Below are positions 8,651-17,822 of a stretch of DNA of 64,000 nt, in pieces. The position numbers and the translations under genes were made by a program. Position 1 is the stretch's first letter. Each line of letters starts with the position of its first letter. The notes beneath the pieces were generated by a model, which was given only the letters and a program-made list of their open reading frames with translations, searched no databases and was not told the DNA's origin. Source of the stretch: Sinorhizobium garamanticum (GTDB lineage Bacteria; Pseudomonadota; Alphaproteobacteria; Rhizobiales; Rhizobiaceae); NCBI RefSeq assembly GCF_029892065.1, contig NZ_CP120374.1:1054001-1118000 (forward strand), in the 5' to 3' direction.

Positions 8651-10255
8651 TTATCTTAGGCCGAAACCTCGCATCGCCCACGGAATATTGTACCAGAAGG
8701 CGGTGTAGCCGGTGAGCTTGTACTTATTGTTGATCGCCATTGCCGAGGCGGGCCAGAAGATCGGCACGACGGCGACTTCTTCGTTGGCGATCTTGAACAC
8801 TTTCTTTAACGCCTCGGCACGCGCCTTCGGGTCGGCGTTCTCGTTGGCGATCTTCAGTTCCGCATCGACTTCGGGGTTGTTGAAGTTCGAGCCGTTCATG
8901 CCATCCTTCTTAGCATTCGCACTTGAGAAGAAGAGGGAGGGGTAGTTGGCTGCGTCGGCGAAGTCCGGATAGTACGCCATGATCTGCATGCCTAGTTTGT
9001 CGTGGTTGATGTAGTTCGTGAACCAGGTGTTGTTGTCGGTCTCCCGGATGTGTGCGCGGATACCAATCTGCTTCAGGTTCTCCGTCACCGACTGCAAGAT
9101 GTTGACCATGTAAGGATCGGCGGTCGATGCTGGGATGGTGACGTCAAAGCCGTCTGGATGACTGGATTGTGCCAGCTCTGCCTTCGCCTTTTTTAAGTCG
9201 AACGCATAGTTCGGCAACAACGCAGCGTAAAAGGCGCGAACCTCGTCAGGAGAAAGCACTCCCGACCAGATTTCGGGCGGGTTCAATGCCGTCGCCGCCT
9301 CGCCGTTGCCCTTGAGGAGTGCCTTGATCAGGCCTTTCCGATCCACAGAATAGGCGACGGCACGACGCACATGGATATCGTCGAACGGCGGCGCCGAATG
9401 ATCTAGAGTCAGTAAATATACGCCGAGCGACGGCGCGGTGACGACGTCGACGTTACCTAGCGCTTTCCACTGGTCGATATCGGAGATGGCGAGATCGAAG
9501 GTACCGTCGATCTCGCCTTGCTGCATGGCGAGGAGCCGAGCCGGGCGGTCTGGGATCGCCTGGAAGTTGATCCGTTTGACGACTGGCTTCGGTCCCCAGT
9601 AGTCGTCGCGCGCCTCGAGGAGAACATGATCTGCCGGAACGAATTCAACAAGCTTGTAGGCGCCAGTCCCAAGGGGGAGAACCTCGGGCGTTCCGATGTT
9701 CTTGTCCGCGAGTTGTTCCTTCTTGAACACGAAACCCGCCATATGGGCGGGCGTAAAGGCGAACTGCACGTTCGGTGCCTTCAATTTGACGGTCACCTCA
9801 TCGGGAGCCGTCGCCTCGACAGTCGCCACCGAATTGTAGAACGAAGCTAGCTGTGAGCCGGAATCCGGGCTCATGTGATATTTGAACGTGGCAACAATAT
9901 CGTCAGCGGTGAGTGGACTTCCGTCGCCGAATTTGACGCCGCCTCGCAGGTGATATTTGATCGTCGTCGGATTGACCTCCTCCCATCTGTCGGCCAATGC
10001 GGGTCCAAGAGCGAGATCGTCGCCGAAGGATAGCGGTCCTTCCTGGACAAGCGACATGACCGCGCCAGTATAGGTCATCCAAGCACGCGGAATGAAAAGC
10101 GTTTCGGGGATGCTAGGCAGCGCCCACGTGATCGATTCAATCTGCTCGTCTGCCTTTGCCGAAGGCGCTATCGCGAAGGTTCCCGCTATGGAGACGAAGG
10201 CGGCATGCGTCATTCCAGCGACTAAAATGCGACGCCGTGTCAACCCGATTGCCAT
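8651..10255 (-). CDS. family 5 extracellular solute-binding protein (peptide type)
   Basis: Periplasmic receptor of 534 residues for the dipeptide-type ABC importer. The N-terminus has a TRRRILVAG twin-arginine-like start and a hydrophobic stretch ending near APSAKA. The SBP_bac_5 fold is marked by LRGGVKFGDGSPLTADDIVATFKYH, LGTGAYKLVEF, and DIHVRRAVAYSVDRKGLIKALLKG. ATG 10255 follows AGGGAGGGACAA. The gene heads the minus-strand operon, followed by the S9 peptidase remnant, two permeases and the fused ATPase. The ligand is unknown; a peptide is suggested by the family and by the former neighbouring oligopeptidase. Confidence 0.92.
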   Translation of the reverse strand: MAIGLTRRRILVAGMTHAAFVSIAGTFAIAPSAKADEQIESITWALPSIPETLFIPRAWMTYTGAVMSLVQEGPLSFGDDLALGPALADRWEEVNPTTIKYHLRGGVKFGDGSPLTADDIVATFKYHMSPDSGSQLASFYNSVATVEATAPDEVTVKLKAPNVQFAFTPAHMAGFVFKKEQLADKNIGTPEVLPLGTGAYKLVEFVPADHVLLEARDDYWGPKPVVKRINFQAIPDRPARLLAMQQGEIDGTFDLAISDIDQWKALGNVDVVTAPSLGVYLLTLDHSAPPFDDIHVRRAVAYSVDRKGLIKALLKGNGEAATALNPPEIWSGVLSPDEVRAFYAALLPNYAFDLKKAKAELAQSSHPDGFDVTIPASTADPYMVNILQSVTENLKQIGIRAHIRETDNNTWFTNYINHDKLGMQIMAYYPDFADAANYPSLFFSSANAKKDGMNGSNFNNPEVDAELKIANENADPKARAEALKKVFKIANEEVAVVPIFWPASAMAINNKYKLTGYTAFWYNIPWAMRGFGLR

Positions 10256-10741
10256 TTGTCCCTCCCTTGGTGAAATCGTGACCCACAGGCTGACTGAATT
10301 TTACGCAATCCGCAATCAATGTCGCTTGTGCAAAGAGGGTAGCCGTTCGCCACGGCGACCACAGCCCAGCTAGGCCGTGAACGATTTTGGCGAGGGCGAA
10401 CTAGCGGATTCTCGCGCTCTGAAACAGAGCATCGAGGTAGATGCTGCATGGTTATCAGGAACAATCTGATGAGGCGATAATCGCCTCCCCACTGGCAGTA
10501 GGGAGGAGGCTTCTGGTCTATCGGACGCGGTGGGCGCTTCTCTCGCAGGTCGCTGGAGCGCTGAGGGAACAGGTGCTAGCATACCAAAGCCCAGAACAGA
10601 TCGAAGGCTCACATGGAGTTCAACATCCCGGAACCCATGGCAAGCTTGAAAATTCGGCCGAAGCCCAAGCGGCGCGAGTTGGAGGCATGGCGGTGATCAG
10701 ACGACCGAGCCCAAAGTCTTACCGGAGCCGAGGGCATTGCG
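10256..10741. other. divergent intergenic region, no gene supported
   Basis: These 486 bases separate the start of the peptide-binding protein (minus strand) from the start of the cyclase gene (plus strand), so promoters for both are expected here. A short open frame of 27 codons from ATG 10613 has no Shine-Dalgarno sequence and no recognisable product. I found no convincing -35/-10 pair or palindrome. Confidence 0.5.
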
Positions 10742-13700
10742 ATGGCCGGGCCTGAGCGGGAGCGAAAGCCGGCTGAAGGCGTTCGGAAGACGATAACAAT
10801 TCTCGTCGCCGACATCGTAGATTCGTCACGCCTTAGCCTCACCCTCGATCCCGAGGCACTCCGGGACCTACTCGCCCGCTACTTTGACGAGATGACCTCC
10901 ATTATCCAGCGGCACGGTGGAGTCGTGGAGCGATACGTCGGTGACGAGATCATGGCCGTGTTTGGCGTGCCAATGCTTCACGAGGATGACGCCCTACGGG
11001 CCGTATCCGCCGCTGTCGAGATGCGTGACACACTTGCGACGCTCAACCATGAGTTTGAGACGGATTGGGGCGTTCAGCTGGCTCATCGGATTGGCCTCAA
11101 CACCGGGGAGGTCTTTACTGGCATCGACAGACAGGGACGTCGATTTCTCACTGGCGAAGCTCTGCGTGTTGCCAAGCGTCTCCAGGAGGCCGCGGCGGCC
11201 AACGAGATCCTGATTGGAGAAGCAACCTTCAAGCTGGTTCGCCACGCCGTTGTTGTCGAGTCCAGCAGCCCGCGCGCGGTCAAGCACGGCGAGACGTTCC
11301 CTGCCATCATCTTGGTAAGCGTCATCAACAGAGCCACCGGCTTTCAACGCCGCTTCGAGACGCCGTTCGTCGGACGCAAGCGTCAGCGTGCGATGATCAG
11401 CACCATATTTGGCGACTTGGTCAGCAATAGAGCCTGCCACCTGTTGACTGTGCTGGGCGAGGCCGGCGTGGGAAAATCGCGGCTTGTTTCGGAAGTCGCC
11501 GGAAACCTTCCGAGCGAGATGATTGTCGCGCACGGCCGGTGCCTGCACTACGGCGACGGCATTACCTATTGGCCGCTTGCGGACATTGTCCGGGAGATCA
11601 CGCGGGCTGGGGGCGACGACCCCGCCAAGCAGTCCGTGGCGGCGATTGCAGAAATCCTCGCCGGAGTCGACAAGGCCAAACTCATCGCCGATCGCATAGC
11701 TGCATTGCTCGGGTTCGGCGAGGGAGACCCAGGCACCCGCGAAGAGACTTTCTGGGCCGTCCGGCGACTTTTCGAGGTGTTCGCACAAGAACGACCGCTG
11801 GTGATCGTGGTGGAAGACCTCCACTGGGCCGAGCCGACATTCCTAGACCTCATCGAGCACCTTGTCGATTTCTCCCACGGTTTCCCCATAGTGATTGTCG
11901 GCACTGCACGACCAGAATTGCTCGACACGCGGCCCGATTGGGGAGGCGGGAAGCCGAATGCGACGACGATCGCGCTTGAACCGCTGAGTGAAGCGGAATC
12001 CCGCGACATGATATTGAATCTGCTCGACCGGCTCCCGCTATCACCCGCGGTCGAGTCGATGATCACACGCGCCGTCGGCGGTAACCCGCTGTTTGCGGAA
12101 GAGCTCGTGGCAATGCTCGTTGATGAAGAGCTGCTTAGGCGCAACGAGGACTGCTGGGTCGTTCGCTCGGATCTTTCCGAGCTGCCGGTCCCCTTGACAA
12201 TTAACGCGCTTCTGGCTGCCCGCCTTGAGGGCCTCCCGTCCCTCGAGCGCGTCATCCTGACGGCTGCAGCGGTCGAGGGCGCAGTATTCCATCAGAGCGC
12301 TGTCAACGCGCTCGCCTGCCCCGTGCTCGACGCACTCGAGGACGGCTTGCTCGCACTCGTCCGCCGGGATCTCATCCGCCCGGAGGCGCCGTCGTTCGTC
12401 GGCGACAAGGCCTATCGCTTCCGTCACCTCCTGATCCGCGACGCCGCATATCGCTCCCTGCCGAAGAACGCGCGCGCCGACCTGCACGAGCGCTTCGCCG
12501 CCTGGCTCGAGCTAACGGCCAAGGACCGGCTACGCGAGTTCGAGGAGATTGTCGGCTATCACCTCGAACAGGCCTTTCTGTACCATGTCGCGCTCGGCCC
12601 GCGCGACGCGCACGCGGCCTCGCTTGCCGCCCGGGCGTGCGAACGGCTCGAGGCAGCCGGGCGGCGGGCGCTCGTCCGCAGCGACCTGCCCGCGGCGATC
12701 AACCTGCTCGAGCGGGTTTCCCACCTACTTCCAACCGCCGATCCGCGGCGGGCGGCGCTGATCGTCGAACTGGGTGGCGCGCTGATCGAAAGCGGGCGGC
12801 TGGCAGAAGCCGGGCGCGTGCTCGACGACGCGGAGCGCCTGGCTGCTGCCGCGAAGGATGAGCGCCTGGCGTCGCATGTGCTCATTCAGCGGCAGTTCCT
12901 CCGGTCGCTGCACGGCGAGGAAGGCGGGCTGGAGGAGGCTGCGCGGGCGGCGGCCACGGTGACACCGGTTTTCGAGCGTCTCGGGGATGACCTCGGCCTG
13001 TGTCGCGCACGGCGGCTTGAGGCGTGGTGTTTTTTTAACGAGGCTCGCGGCGAAGCGGCGGCGGCGGCGTGGGAGCGCGCGGCCGTACATGCGCGGCGGG
13101 CGGGGGACCGGCATGAGCTCTACGAGTCCCTCCGGTGGATTGCGTCCATGCTCTGGTTCGGGCCGACGCCGGCCGCCGAGGGCATCCGCCGTTGCGAGGC
13201 GATGCGCGCGGAGGTGCGCGAGAGCCCCGAGTCCGAGGCGGTAATCCTCCGGCAGCTCGCATGCCTCAACGCGATTGTCGGCCGCTTCGCGCTTGCCCGC
13301 GAGCTGATCGCGACGACCAAGGCCACCTATGCCGACCTCGGCCTCACGCTCTTCCTGGCGGGCTCTGAACACGAGGCCGTCGTCGAACTGCTCGCCGGGA
13401 ACCCGGCTGCGGCCGAGGAGAGCGCGCGCGCGGCGTATCGCGCGCTCGAGGAGATGGGCGAGCGCGCGTTCCGCTCGACGATGGCAGCGACCCTCGCCTT
13501 GGTGGTCCTCGAACAGGGACGCGACGTGGAGGCCGAGGCCCTTGCTGAGGTTAGCGCCCGGCTGGGCGCGAGTGGCGACCTCCTGACGCAGATCCGTTGG
13601 CGTCGCGTGCGCGCACGCGTGCTCGCGCGGCGGGCTGAGATTAGGGCGGCGGAGGCGCTCGCGCGCGAAGCATTGACGATCGCCGAAGCGACCGACTTCA

Positions 13701-13873
13701 TTAACGAGCGGGCGGATGCACTGGTCGACCTGTCGCACGTGCTCGAGGCATCCGGCCGATGCGACGAGGCGGTCGCTGCTGCGTCCGAAGCAGTACATCT
13801 CTACGAGCTGAAGGGAAACGTGGTCGCCGCGGCCGCGACCCGCCTCCGCCTAGCCAAAATCGTAAGAATATGA
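10742..13873 (+). CDS. class III adenylate/guanylate cyclase fused to AAA ATPase and TPR region
   Basis: Large signalling protein of 1043 residues without a signal peptide or obvious membrane segment. Residues 15-190 form a class III nucleotide cyclase domain: the metal Asp24 (VADIVDSS) and Asp68 (YVGDEIMAVFG) are present, as is the LNTGEVFTG strand. An AAA_16-type ATPase follows, with Walker A GEAGVGKS near residues 239-246 and a Walker B-like VVEDLHW around 353-360. From about residue 600 to the end it is an Ala/Arg/Glu-rich helical array of TPR-like repeats. Such cyclase-ATPase-TPR proteins are common in rhizobia and actinobacteria, but their inputs are mostly unknown. The adjacent 125-residue gene starts 65 bases downstream on the same strand and may be co-transcribed. 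Confidence 0.9.
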   Translation: MAGPERERKPAEGVRKTITILVADIVDSSRLSLTLDPEALRDLLARYFDEMTSIIQRHGGVVERYVGDEIMAVFGVPMLHEDDALRAVSAAVEMRDTLATLNHEFETDWGVQLAHRIGLNTGEVFTGIDRQGRRFLTGEALRVAKRLQEAAAANEILIGEATFKLVRHAVVVESSSPRAVKHGETFPAIILVSVINRATGFQRRFETPFVGRKRQRAMISTIFGDLVSNRACHLLTVLGEAGVGKSRLVSEVAGNLPSEMIVAHGRCLHYGDGITYWPLADIVREITRAGGDDPAKQSVAAIAEILAGVDKAKLIADRIAALLGFGEGDPGTREETFWAVRRLFEVFAQERPLVIVVEDLHWAEPTFLDLIEHLVDFSHGFPIVIVGTARPELLDTRPDWGGGKPNATTIALEPLSEAESRDMILNLLDRLPLSPAVESMITRAVGGNPLFAEELVAMLVDEELLRRNEDCWVVRSDLSELPVPLTINALLAARLEGLPSLERVILTAAAVEGAVFHQSAVNALACPVLDALEDGLLALVRRDLIRPEAPSFVGDKAYRFRHLLIRDAAYRSLPKNARADLHERFAAWLELTAKDRLREFEEIVGYHLEQAFLYHVALGPRDAHAASLAARACERLEAAGRRALVRSDLPAAINLLERVSHLLPTADPRRAALIVELGGALIESGRLAEAGRVLDDAERLAAAAKDERLASHVLIQRQFLRSLHGEEGGLEEAARAAATVTPVFERLGDDLGLCRARRLEAWCFFNEARGEAAAAAWERAAVHARRAGDRHELYESLRWIASMLWFGPTPAAEGIRRCEAMRAEVRESPESEAVILRQLACLNAIVGRFALARELIATTKATYADLGLTLFLAGSEHEAVVELLAGNPAAAEESARAAYRALEEMGERAFRSTMAATLALVVLEQGRDVEAEALAEVSARLGASGDLLTQIRWRRVRARVLARRAEIRAAEALAREALTIAEATDFINERADALVDLSHVLEASGRCDEAVAAASEAVHLYELKGNVVAAAATRLRLAKIVRI

Positions 13874-13938
13874 GATCGTATAGTAAGCGGCGGGTTCAGC
13901 CGCATATCCTGTGAACCACTCGGAACGGAGGGGACGCG

Positions 13939-14316
13939 ATGCCGCCCGGGAGCTTCGATGATGAACTGGCGATCGATGGTCATGGATGTGTTAGACCTGC
14001 CGGCCCCCTGGAGCTCGATCCGGGCGAGACGGTGCTGAGGCTCGATGTTTGGGTCTTCCAGCCGGGTGGCGCCTGCATGGCTTTCCTACCTGGTCCCTTC
14101 GGGGGGAAAAGGTGGACGATGAACCCGGACCCCCACGGCGATCACTTTGGAGACGGGTTCCGGCCCGGCCCGGCACTCGCGAAGGGGCTGATGGTCTCGA
14201 AAAAGGCGAACGGAGAGACAACCGCGTTTCATTGGGCGGAGGCTATCCTCTTGAAGAGCGCCGAAGAAAGGGGCTCGGGCGCAGGCCACCACTCGCCGGC
14301 CGAAGAGCGCGGATAG
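13939..14316 (+). CDS. small protein of unknown function, paralogue A
   Basis: A 125-residue protein with a good ribosome-binding site (GGAGGGGACGCG before ATG 13939). No known domain is recognised. It is clearly related to the 110-residue protein at 17490-17822: both begin MP(P)GSF/WD, carry GPLxLxxGET, a VW/AWxxQ segment, and F(R/Q)PGPALAxxL followed by a T-x-F-x-W-x-E ending. In this copy the shared part ends around WAEAILLK; a further 19 charged residues (SAEERGSG...) have no counterpart and may be read-through into non-homologous sequence. No signal peptide or membrane helix is seen. It lies directly behind the cyclase gene and before the haem peroxidase. Confidence 0.7.
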   Translation: MPPGSFDDELAIDGHGCVRPAGPLELDPGETVLRLDVWVFQPGGACMAFLPGPFGGKRWTMNPDPHGDHFGDGFRPGPALAKGLMVSKKANGETTAFHWAEAILLKSAEERGSGAGHHSPAEERG

Positions 14317-14329
14317 GCAATCGCAGTAT

Positions 14330-14366
14330 GCAGCATCGTCGAGTGGAGGACATTCGACGATACTGC
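14330..14366. terminator. imperfect inverted repeat after paralogue A
   Basis: Arms GCAGCATCGTCGA (14330-14342) and TCGACGATACTGC (14354-14366) pair at 12 of 13 positions around an 11-base loop. It begins 13 bases after the stop of the small gene, so a transcription terminator or mRNA-stabilising hairpin is likely. There is no T-run, so intrinsic termination is uncertain. Confidence 0.45.
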
Positions 14367-14506
14367 ATCGGAGCAGCACTATGCGGTGGCTCTGCAATCG
14401 CCGCGACTGCAGTCATTTTAGACTTCGGAGATGAATCTGGATTGGATCGCTGGTAAAGGTCGATGCCGGTCGCGTCGGCACGTCTCCTAAGAGGCCGAGG
14501 ACTTTT

Positions 14507-14581
14507 GCTAGGCTCAACTCCCAGCTGGCTGCGGGCGGCGAACTGATGACGCAGGTCCGTTGGCGCCGCAAGCTCGCGCGG
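14507..14581 (+). pseudogene. fragment of a second cyclase/TPR gene
   Basis: In the plus frame starting at 14507 the sequence reads ARLNSQLAAGGELMTQVRWRRKLAR, which matches ARLGASGDLLTQIRWRRVRAR in the C-terminal repeat region of the intact cyclase (about 13556-13620), including near-identical DNA over the TQ(I/V)RWRR part. Nothing on either side continues the similarity. This is a short relic of a paralogous gene and suggests that the cyclase, or the cyclase plus small-gene pair, was once duplicated here. Confidence 0.6.
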
Positions 14582-14873
14582 AGCGGCCGCAACCCCGGCC
14601 CGCCTAGGAAAAATCGTCGATATGTCACATTGTTGGAAGGCGGCAAGAGGGCGGCGGCGGGGGGTACCGCCGGAAAGGTGTCCGCTGAAGTGCGTATCGT
14701 CGTCGCCCTCGAGTCTAAGCTGGAAGGTCACTAACCTGACGCACCAGCAACTCTCCGGCCGTTTCATTTCCGTTTCTCATATCTAGCAGGAACCGATAAT
14801 CCCAACTTGTTGAGGCCCCTTTCCCATCGGGTGAGGATGCAACTTCTTGAAATCATTTTCGAAGAGGTCAAGC

Positions 14874-16718
14874 ATGGTCACGAAAAGCAAAGCCCCCGCG
14901 AAACAGACACCCAAGCGACTCGGTGCGACGAAGGCTACTAAGCGAAAAGCTGAGACAGCGAACCTCGCCGCAACTTCCGAAATTCCCGAGCCAGTTCGCG
15001 AATTTCTCGAGAAGACATCAATTCCTAAAAGATACGTTAAGGCAAACCCGATCACGCTCTCGGAACTGCGGAAGCGCGTGATCGAAATGAATCTGGGGCC
15101 CACCGTTTCGCTGGAGCAACTGTTGGCCAGCGCGAATCGAATTAAGCCGGCGGTACTTCCCGTGGAGAAGTCACCGGAAGACGTCAAAGAGTCTATCCCC
15201 GCACTAAAGCCGGCGATTCGACGTTTTCACGGCGTTAAAATTCCGCTCAACTGGTTCCCGTTTCCCTGGCTGAGTTCTGCCTATGCAGATCGTTTCGGAT
15301 ACATGTCGTCAGCGGCCACCCGCGCGGCAACGAAGTTGCCATTCAATGTCGCGACGCAAGCACTCCTCGGCCAACTCGGTAACATGATGGGAGACGCCGG
15401 TCGCGATCCCAATCCTGCATCCCACAATCCGGCTGACGCGGGCGTCTCTTCGATACCAGCAGGCTTCACTTATTTTGGTCAATTTGTGGACCATGACATC
15501 ACATTCGACGTCTCGTCGACTCTCGACGCCGATACCGATGCGAATACGATCAATAACATGCGAAGCCCGGCGCTCGATCTGGATTCCGTTTACGGCCGCG
15601 GACCTGGCTTAGATCCGTTTCTCTACCTTTTTCCTCCATCTAGTCCAGCGACTGCAATCAAGCTGCATAGGGGTACGAACACTCCAGTTGGCCCAGGCGG
15701 CCCCAGTAACAGCGGTAACCCATCGGGCATGGTCCAGCAGACGAACTGGGATGTGCCCCGCATGCAGGGTACGAATACTGCCGCGATCGGTGATCCGCGC
15801 AACGACGAAAATCTGATCATCGTGCAGTTTCAGCACGCTATGCTACGTTTCCACAATGCCGTCGTTGATCTGCTGGTGGCAGTAGGATTTGCGGGCGACA
15901 TCTTCGCAGAGGCCAAACGAATCGTGACCCATCACTACCAATGGGCCGTGGTGCATGACTTTCTGGAAAGAATCTGCGGAGCGGCTGCCGTGAACAACGC
16001 GATGGCGAGTGTTTCTGCTCCCATCGGGAGCTCGTTCCGAATGCCCGTCGAGTTCGCCGTGGCAGCATATCGGTTCGGCCACAGTATGGTCCGTGATACG
16101 TACTGGGTGAATTTCAACTTCCCGAACGCCACACTCCGGCAGGTGTTTGAGTTCAATCGCAATCCGCGGCTGCCGGTCTTTTCCAACTGGGTCGTTGACT
16201 TCAACGCGTTCTTTGACACAGGAGTCCCAGTACCAGTTCACAACAAGGCCCGGAAAATCGATAGCTTTATGGCCAACGGACTGGAATCATTGCCCGGATT
16301 CTCAGGGATTATGGCGCTTCTGGCGACGCGAAACCTACGGCGCGCTCTGGCTCTCGGTCTGCCTAGCGGACAGGGCATGGCCAACTCATTCGGTATCGCA
16401 CCCATGACCGCGGCGCAGTTGACATCTGGGTTGGCGGCGGCCGAAGTGGCTGTGCTGAATTCCAGCGGCGGTTTACTGCTGAACAAGACGCCTCTCTGGT
16501 ATTACGTCCTTCGCGAGGCTGCAGTCCTTGCCGGGGGAAATCAGTTGGGCCCGGTCGGCGGGAGGATCGTGGCGGAGACGTTTGTCAGGATTTTGAAGCG
16601 GGATGCGTCATCCTATCTGAACGTCGTCGGCGGGTTCATACCTATTCTTCCTTCGTCCACGCCTGGAAACTTCACTGTGGCCGATCTGGTCGCCTTCGCC
16701 GGGGTAACGCAACCATAG
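14874..16718 (+). CDS. animal-type haem peroxidase
   Basis: Protein of 614 residues of the peroxidase-cyclooxygenase superfamily (An_peroxidase). The catalytic set of myeloperoxidase-like enzymes is visible: Asp206-His207-Asp208 in FVDHDITF (haem-ester Asp, distal His, calcium Asp), Arg309 and Glu312 in GDPRNDEN (distal Arg and second haem-ester Glu), and His403 in YRFGHSMVR as proximal ligand. The position of the extra sulfonium Met of myeloperoxidase is Asn313. The N-terminal 45 residues are Lys/Ala/Thr-rich with no signal peptide, so location is unclear. ATG 14874 was chosen because AAGAGGTC precedes it; an upstream TTG at 14847 is also in frame. The expected chemistry is H2O2-dependent oxidation of halides, phenols or lipids; the substrate is unknown. 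Confidence 0.9.
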   Translation: MVTKSKAPAKQTPKRLGATKATKRKAETANLAATSEIPEPVREFLEKTSIPKRYVKANPITLSELRKRVIEMNLGPTVSLEQLLASANRIKPAVLPVEKSPEDVKESIPALKPAIRRFHGVKIPLNWFPFPWLSSAYADRFGYMSSAATRAATKLPFNVATQALLGQLGNMMGDAGRDPNPASHNPADAGVSSIPAGFTYFGQFVDHDITFDVSSTLDADTDANTINNMRSPALDLDSVYGRGPGLDPFLYLFPPSSPATAIKLHRGTNTPVGPGGPSNSGNPSGMVQQTNWDVPRMQGTNTAAIGDPRNDENLIIVQFQHAMLRFHNAVVDLLVAVGFAGDIFAEAKRIVTHHYQWAVVHDFLERICGAAAVNNAMASVSAPIGSSFRMPVEFAVAAYRFGHSMVRDTYWVNFNFPNATLRQVFEFNRNPRLPVFSNWVVDFNAFFDTGVPVPVHNKARKIDSFMANGLESLPGFSGIMALLATRNLRRALALGLPSGQGMANSFGIAPMTAAQLTSGLAAAEVAVLNSSGGLLLNKTPLWYYVLREAAVLAGGNQLGPVGGRIVAETFVRILKRDASSYLNVVGGFIPILPSSTPGNFTVADLVAFAGVTQP

Positions 16719-17107
16719 AGATCGCCTTGCGAACGCGGACCTGAAGACCACGCTCGCTTCGAACACGTGAGGTTACGCGGCCTGAGCGGAGCCCGTGACG
16801 AGTTCCTCATGGCTGCCATCACAAAACCTGCGACGCCTGGTGCGGCTCGCAACGCCCACGGTGCAGGCACCAGCAAAACGTGGCCAACCCGCAGATTCGC
16901 GCCAATTGGGCAAAGATGGATAGGTGTGCTTCTCAAACGCCATTCTGCCGACGAATAGGTCGAGTTTTTCCACGGCATCGGTCGTTCGCCTCTGTTCGAT
17001 GAACAGCCGCTTTTTGACCTGTGTTGGTCATTCCGAACCCAACTGCGACTGCCCTTGGTTCCCTTTCACCGAGCGATGCTAGCCACCACTGCCCTGAGCC
17101 GCCGGAC
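16719..17107. other. intergenic region without a supported gene
   Basis: These 389 bases lie between the ends of two convergent genes, the peroxidase (plus) and the small coiled-coil gene (minus). Short frames exist on both strands but lack ribosome-binding sites and recognisable products. No strong terminator hairpin was found. Confidence 0.45.
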
Positions 17108-17278
17108 TTATTTTTTTGGCGGGATAGGACCAAAGACATCCTCCTTAGACTCCCCATGTCGGATTCTCGCGATCCGGTTCTCGGCTCTCTCGATCGCGTC
17201 TTCGGCCGCCTTCTGCAAGTCCCTAAGGACTTTGATCTCCTTCTCGAAACGCTCAATAAACTCATAGTCAACGGCCAT
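17108..17278 (-). CDS. small coiled-coil protein
   Basis: A 56-residue acidic/basic amphipathic protein, MAVDYEFIERFEKEIKVLRD followed by LQKAAEDAIERAENRIARIR, that should form one long helix or coiled coil and ends with a short Pro/Lys tail (GPIPPKK). ATG 17278 is chosen because GGAGGGATGAA precedes it; the frame remains open upstream without a better start. No function can be assigned. It lies on the minus strand, downstream of the second small paralogue, and may be transcribed with it. Confidence 0.6.
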   Translation of the reverse strand: MAVDYEFIERFEKEIKVLRDLQKAAEDAIERAENRIARIRHGESKEDVFGPIPPKK

Positions 17279-17489
17279 TTCATCCCTCCATCTGATCATC
17301 AAACCCAAGTAGAACGGCCACGTCACTTCTATGCGTATGTCCTTGCGAAACGTCACGTTCCGAGAGGAATGCGACGAGATCGCAAACCGGGAGTCATGCA
17401 CGTCCGCAGCCTGCTATGCCGGATCACTCGGCGTTGCAGAACTGCTTTGCAGCATAGGCCGTGCCGCGCTCGCCAATTACCGCGAGGTG

Positions 17490-17822
17490 CTAATACAAAT
17501 TGACTACCTCAAGCCACCAGTAGAATTTATCAGTACCACTGGAGTCGTCGTAAGCCAGGAGGGAGATCCCCAATGCCGGTCCTGGCTGGAACTGTCCGTT
17601 TATCCACCCCGGCGGGATACCGTCTGCAGTCCAGACCACGTAATTCGGCGCCCAACCGGTCCACTGGGCGGTCCTTTGACTGGCGCCCGTGCTGCTCTGC
17701 ATAGCCCACGCCTCGACCCACTTGGGTGTCTCGCCTGATTCGAGTCCCAACGGACCCGTCGGCCACTCGACCCGATGTGTGCCGAAGTTGATATTCTGAT
17801 TAAGATCCCAACTGCCTGGCAT
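17490..17822 (-). CDS. small protein of unknown function, paralogue B
   Basis: A 110-residue, Trp-rich soluble protein starting at ATG 17822 behind GGAGGCATGTC. It is a diverged paralogue of the protein at 13939-14316. Shared features in order: MPGSWD start, GPLGLESGET, EAWAMQ, a Trp-rich middle, GQFQPGPALGISLLAY and a C-terminal FYWWLEV. No membrane helix, signal peptide or known domain is seen. The repeated aromatic/PGPAL pattern suggests a small beta-rich fold, but that is a guess. The two copies flank the haem peroxidase in opposite orientation. Confidence 0.68.
   Translation of the reverse strand: MPGSWDLNQNINFGTHRVEWPTGPLGLESGETPKWVEAWAMQSSTGASQRTAQWTGWAPNYVVWTADGIPPGWINGQFQPGPALGISLLAYDDSSGTDKFYWWLEVVNLY

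Larger units (their letters stand above)
14317..14873. other. gap between paralogue A and the peroxidase
   Basis: About 560 bases hold the inverted repeat at 14330-14366 and the cyclase fragment at 14507-14581. Beyond these I see no gene. A GAAGAGGTC ribosome-binding site sits at the right edge just ahead of the peroxidase ATG. Confidence 0.5.

Noticed and set aside
10441..10755. A plus-strand frame of 104 codons ahead of the cyclase gene.
   Set aside because: No ribosome-binding site, no recognisable product and it overlaps the cyclase start; more likely promoter and leader DNA.
16773..16973. A 66-codon minus-strand frame downstream of the peroxidase.
   Set aside because: Starts with GTG without a ribosome-binding site and gives an Arg-rich sequence with no family resemblance.
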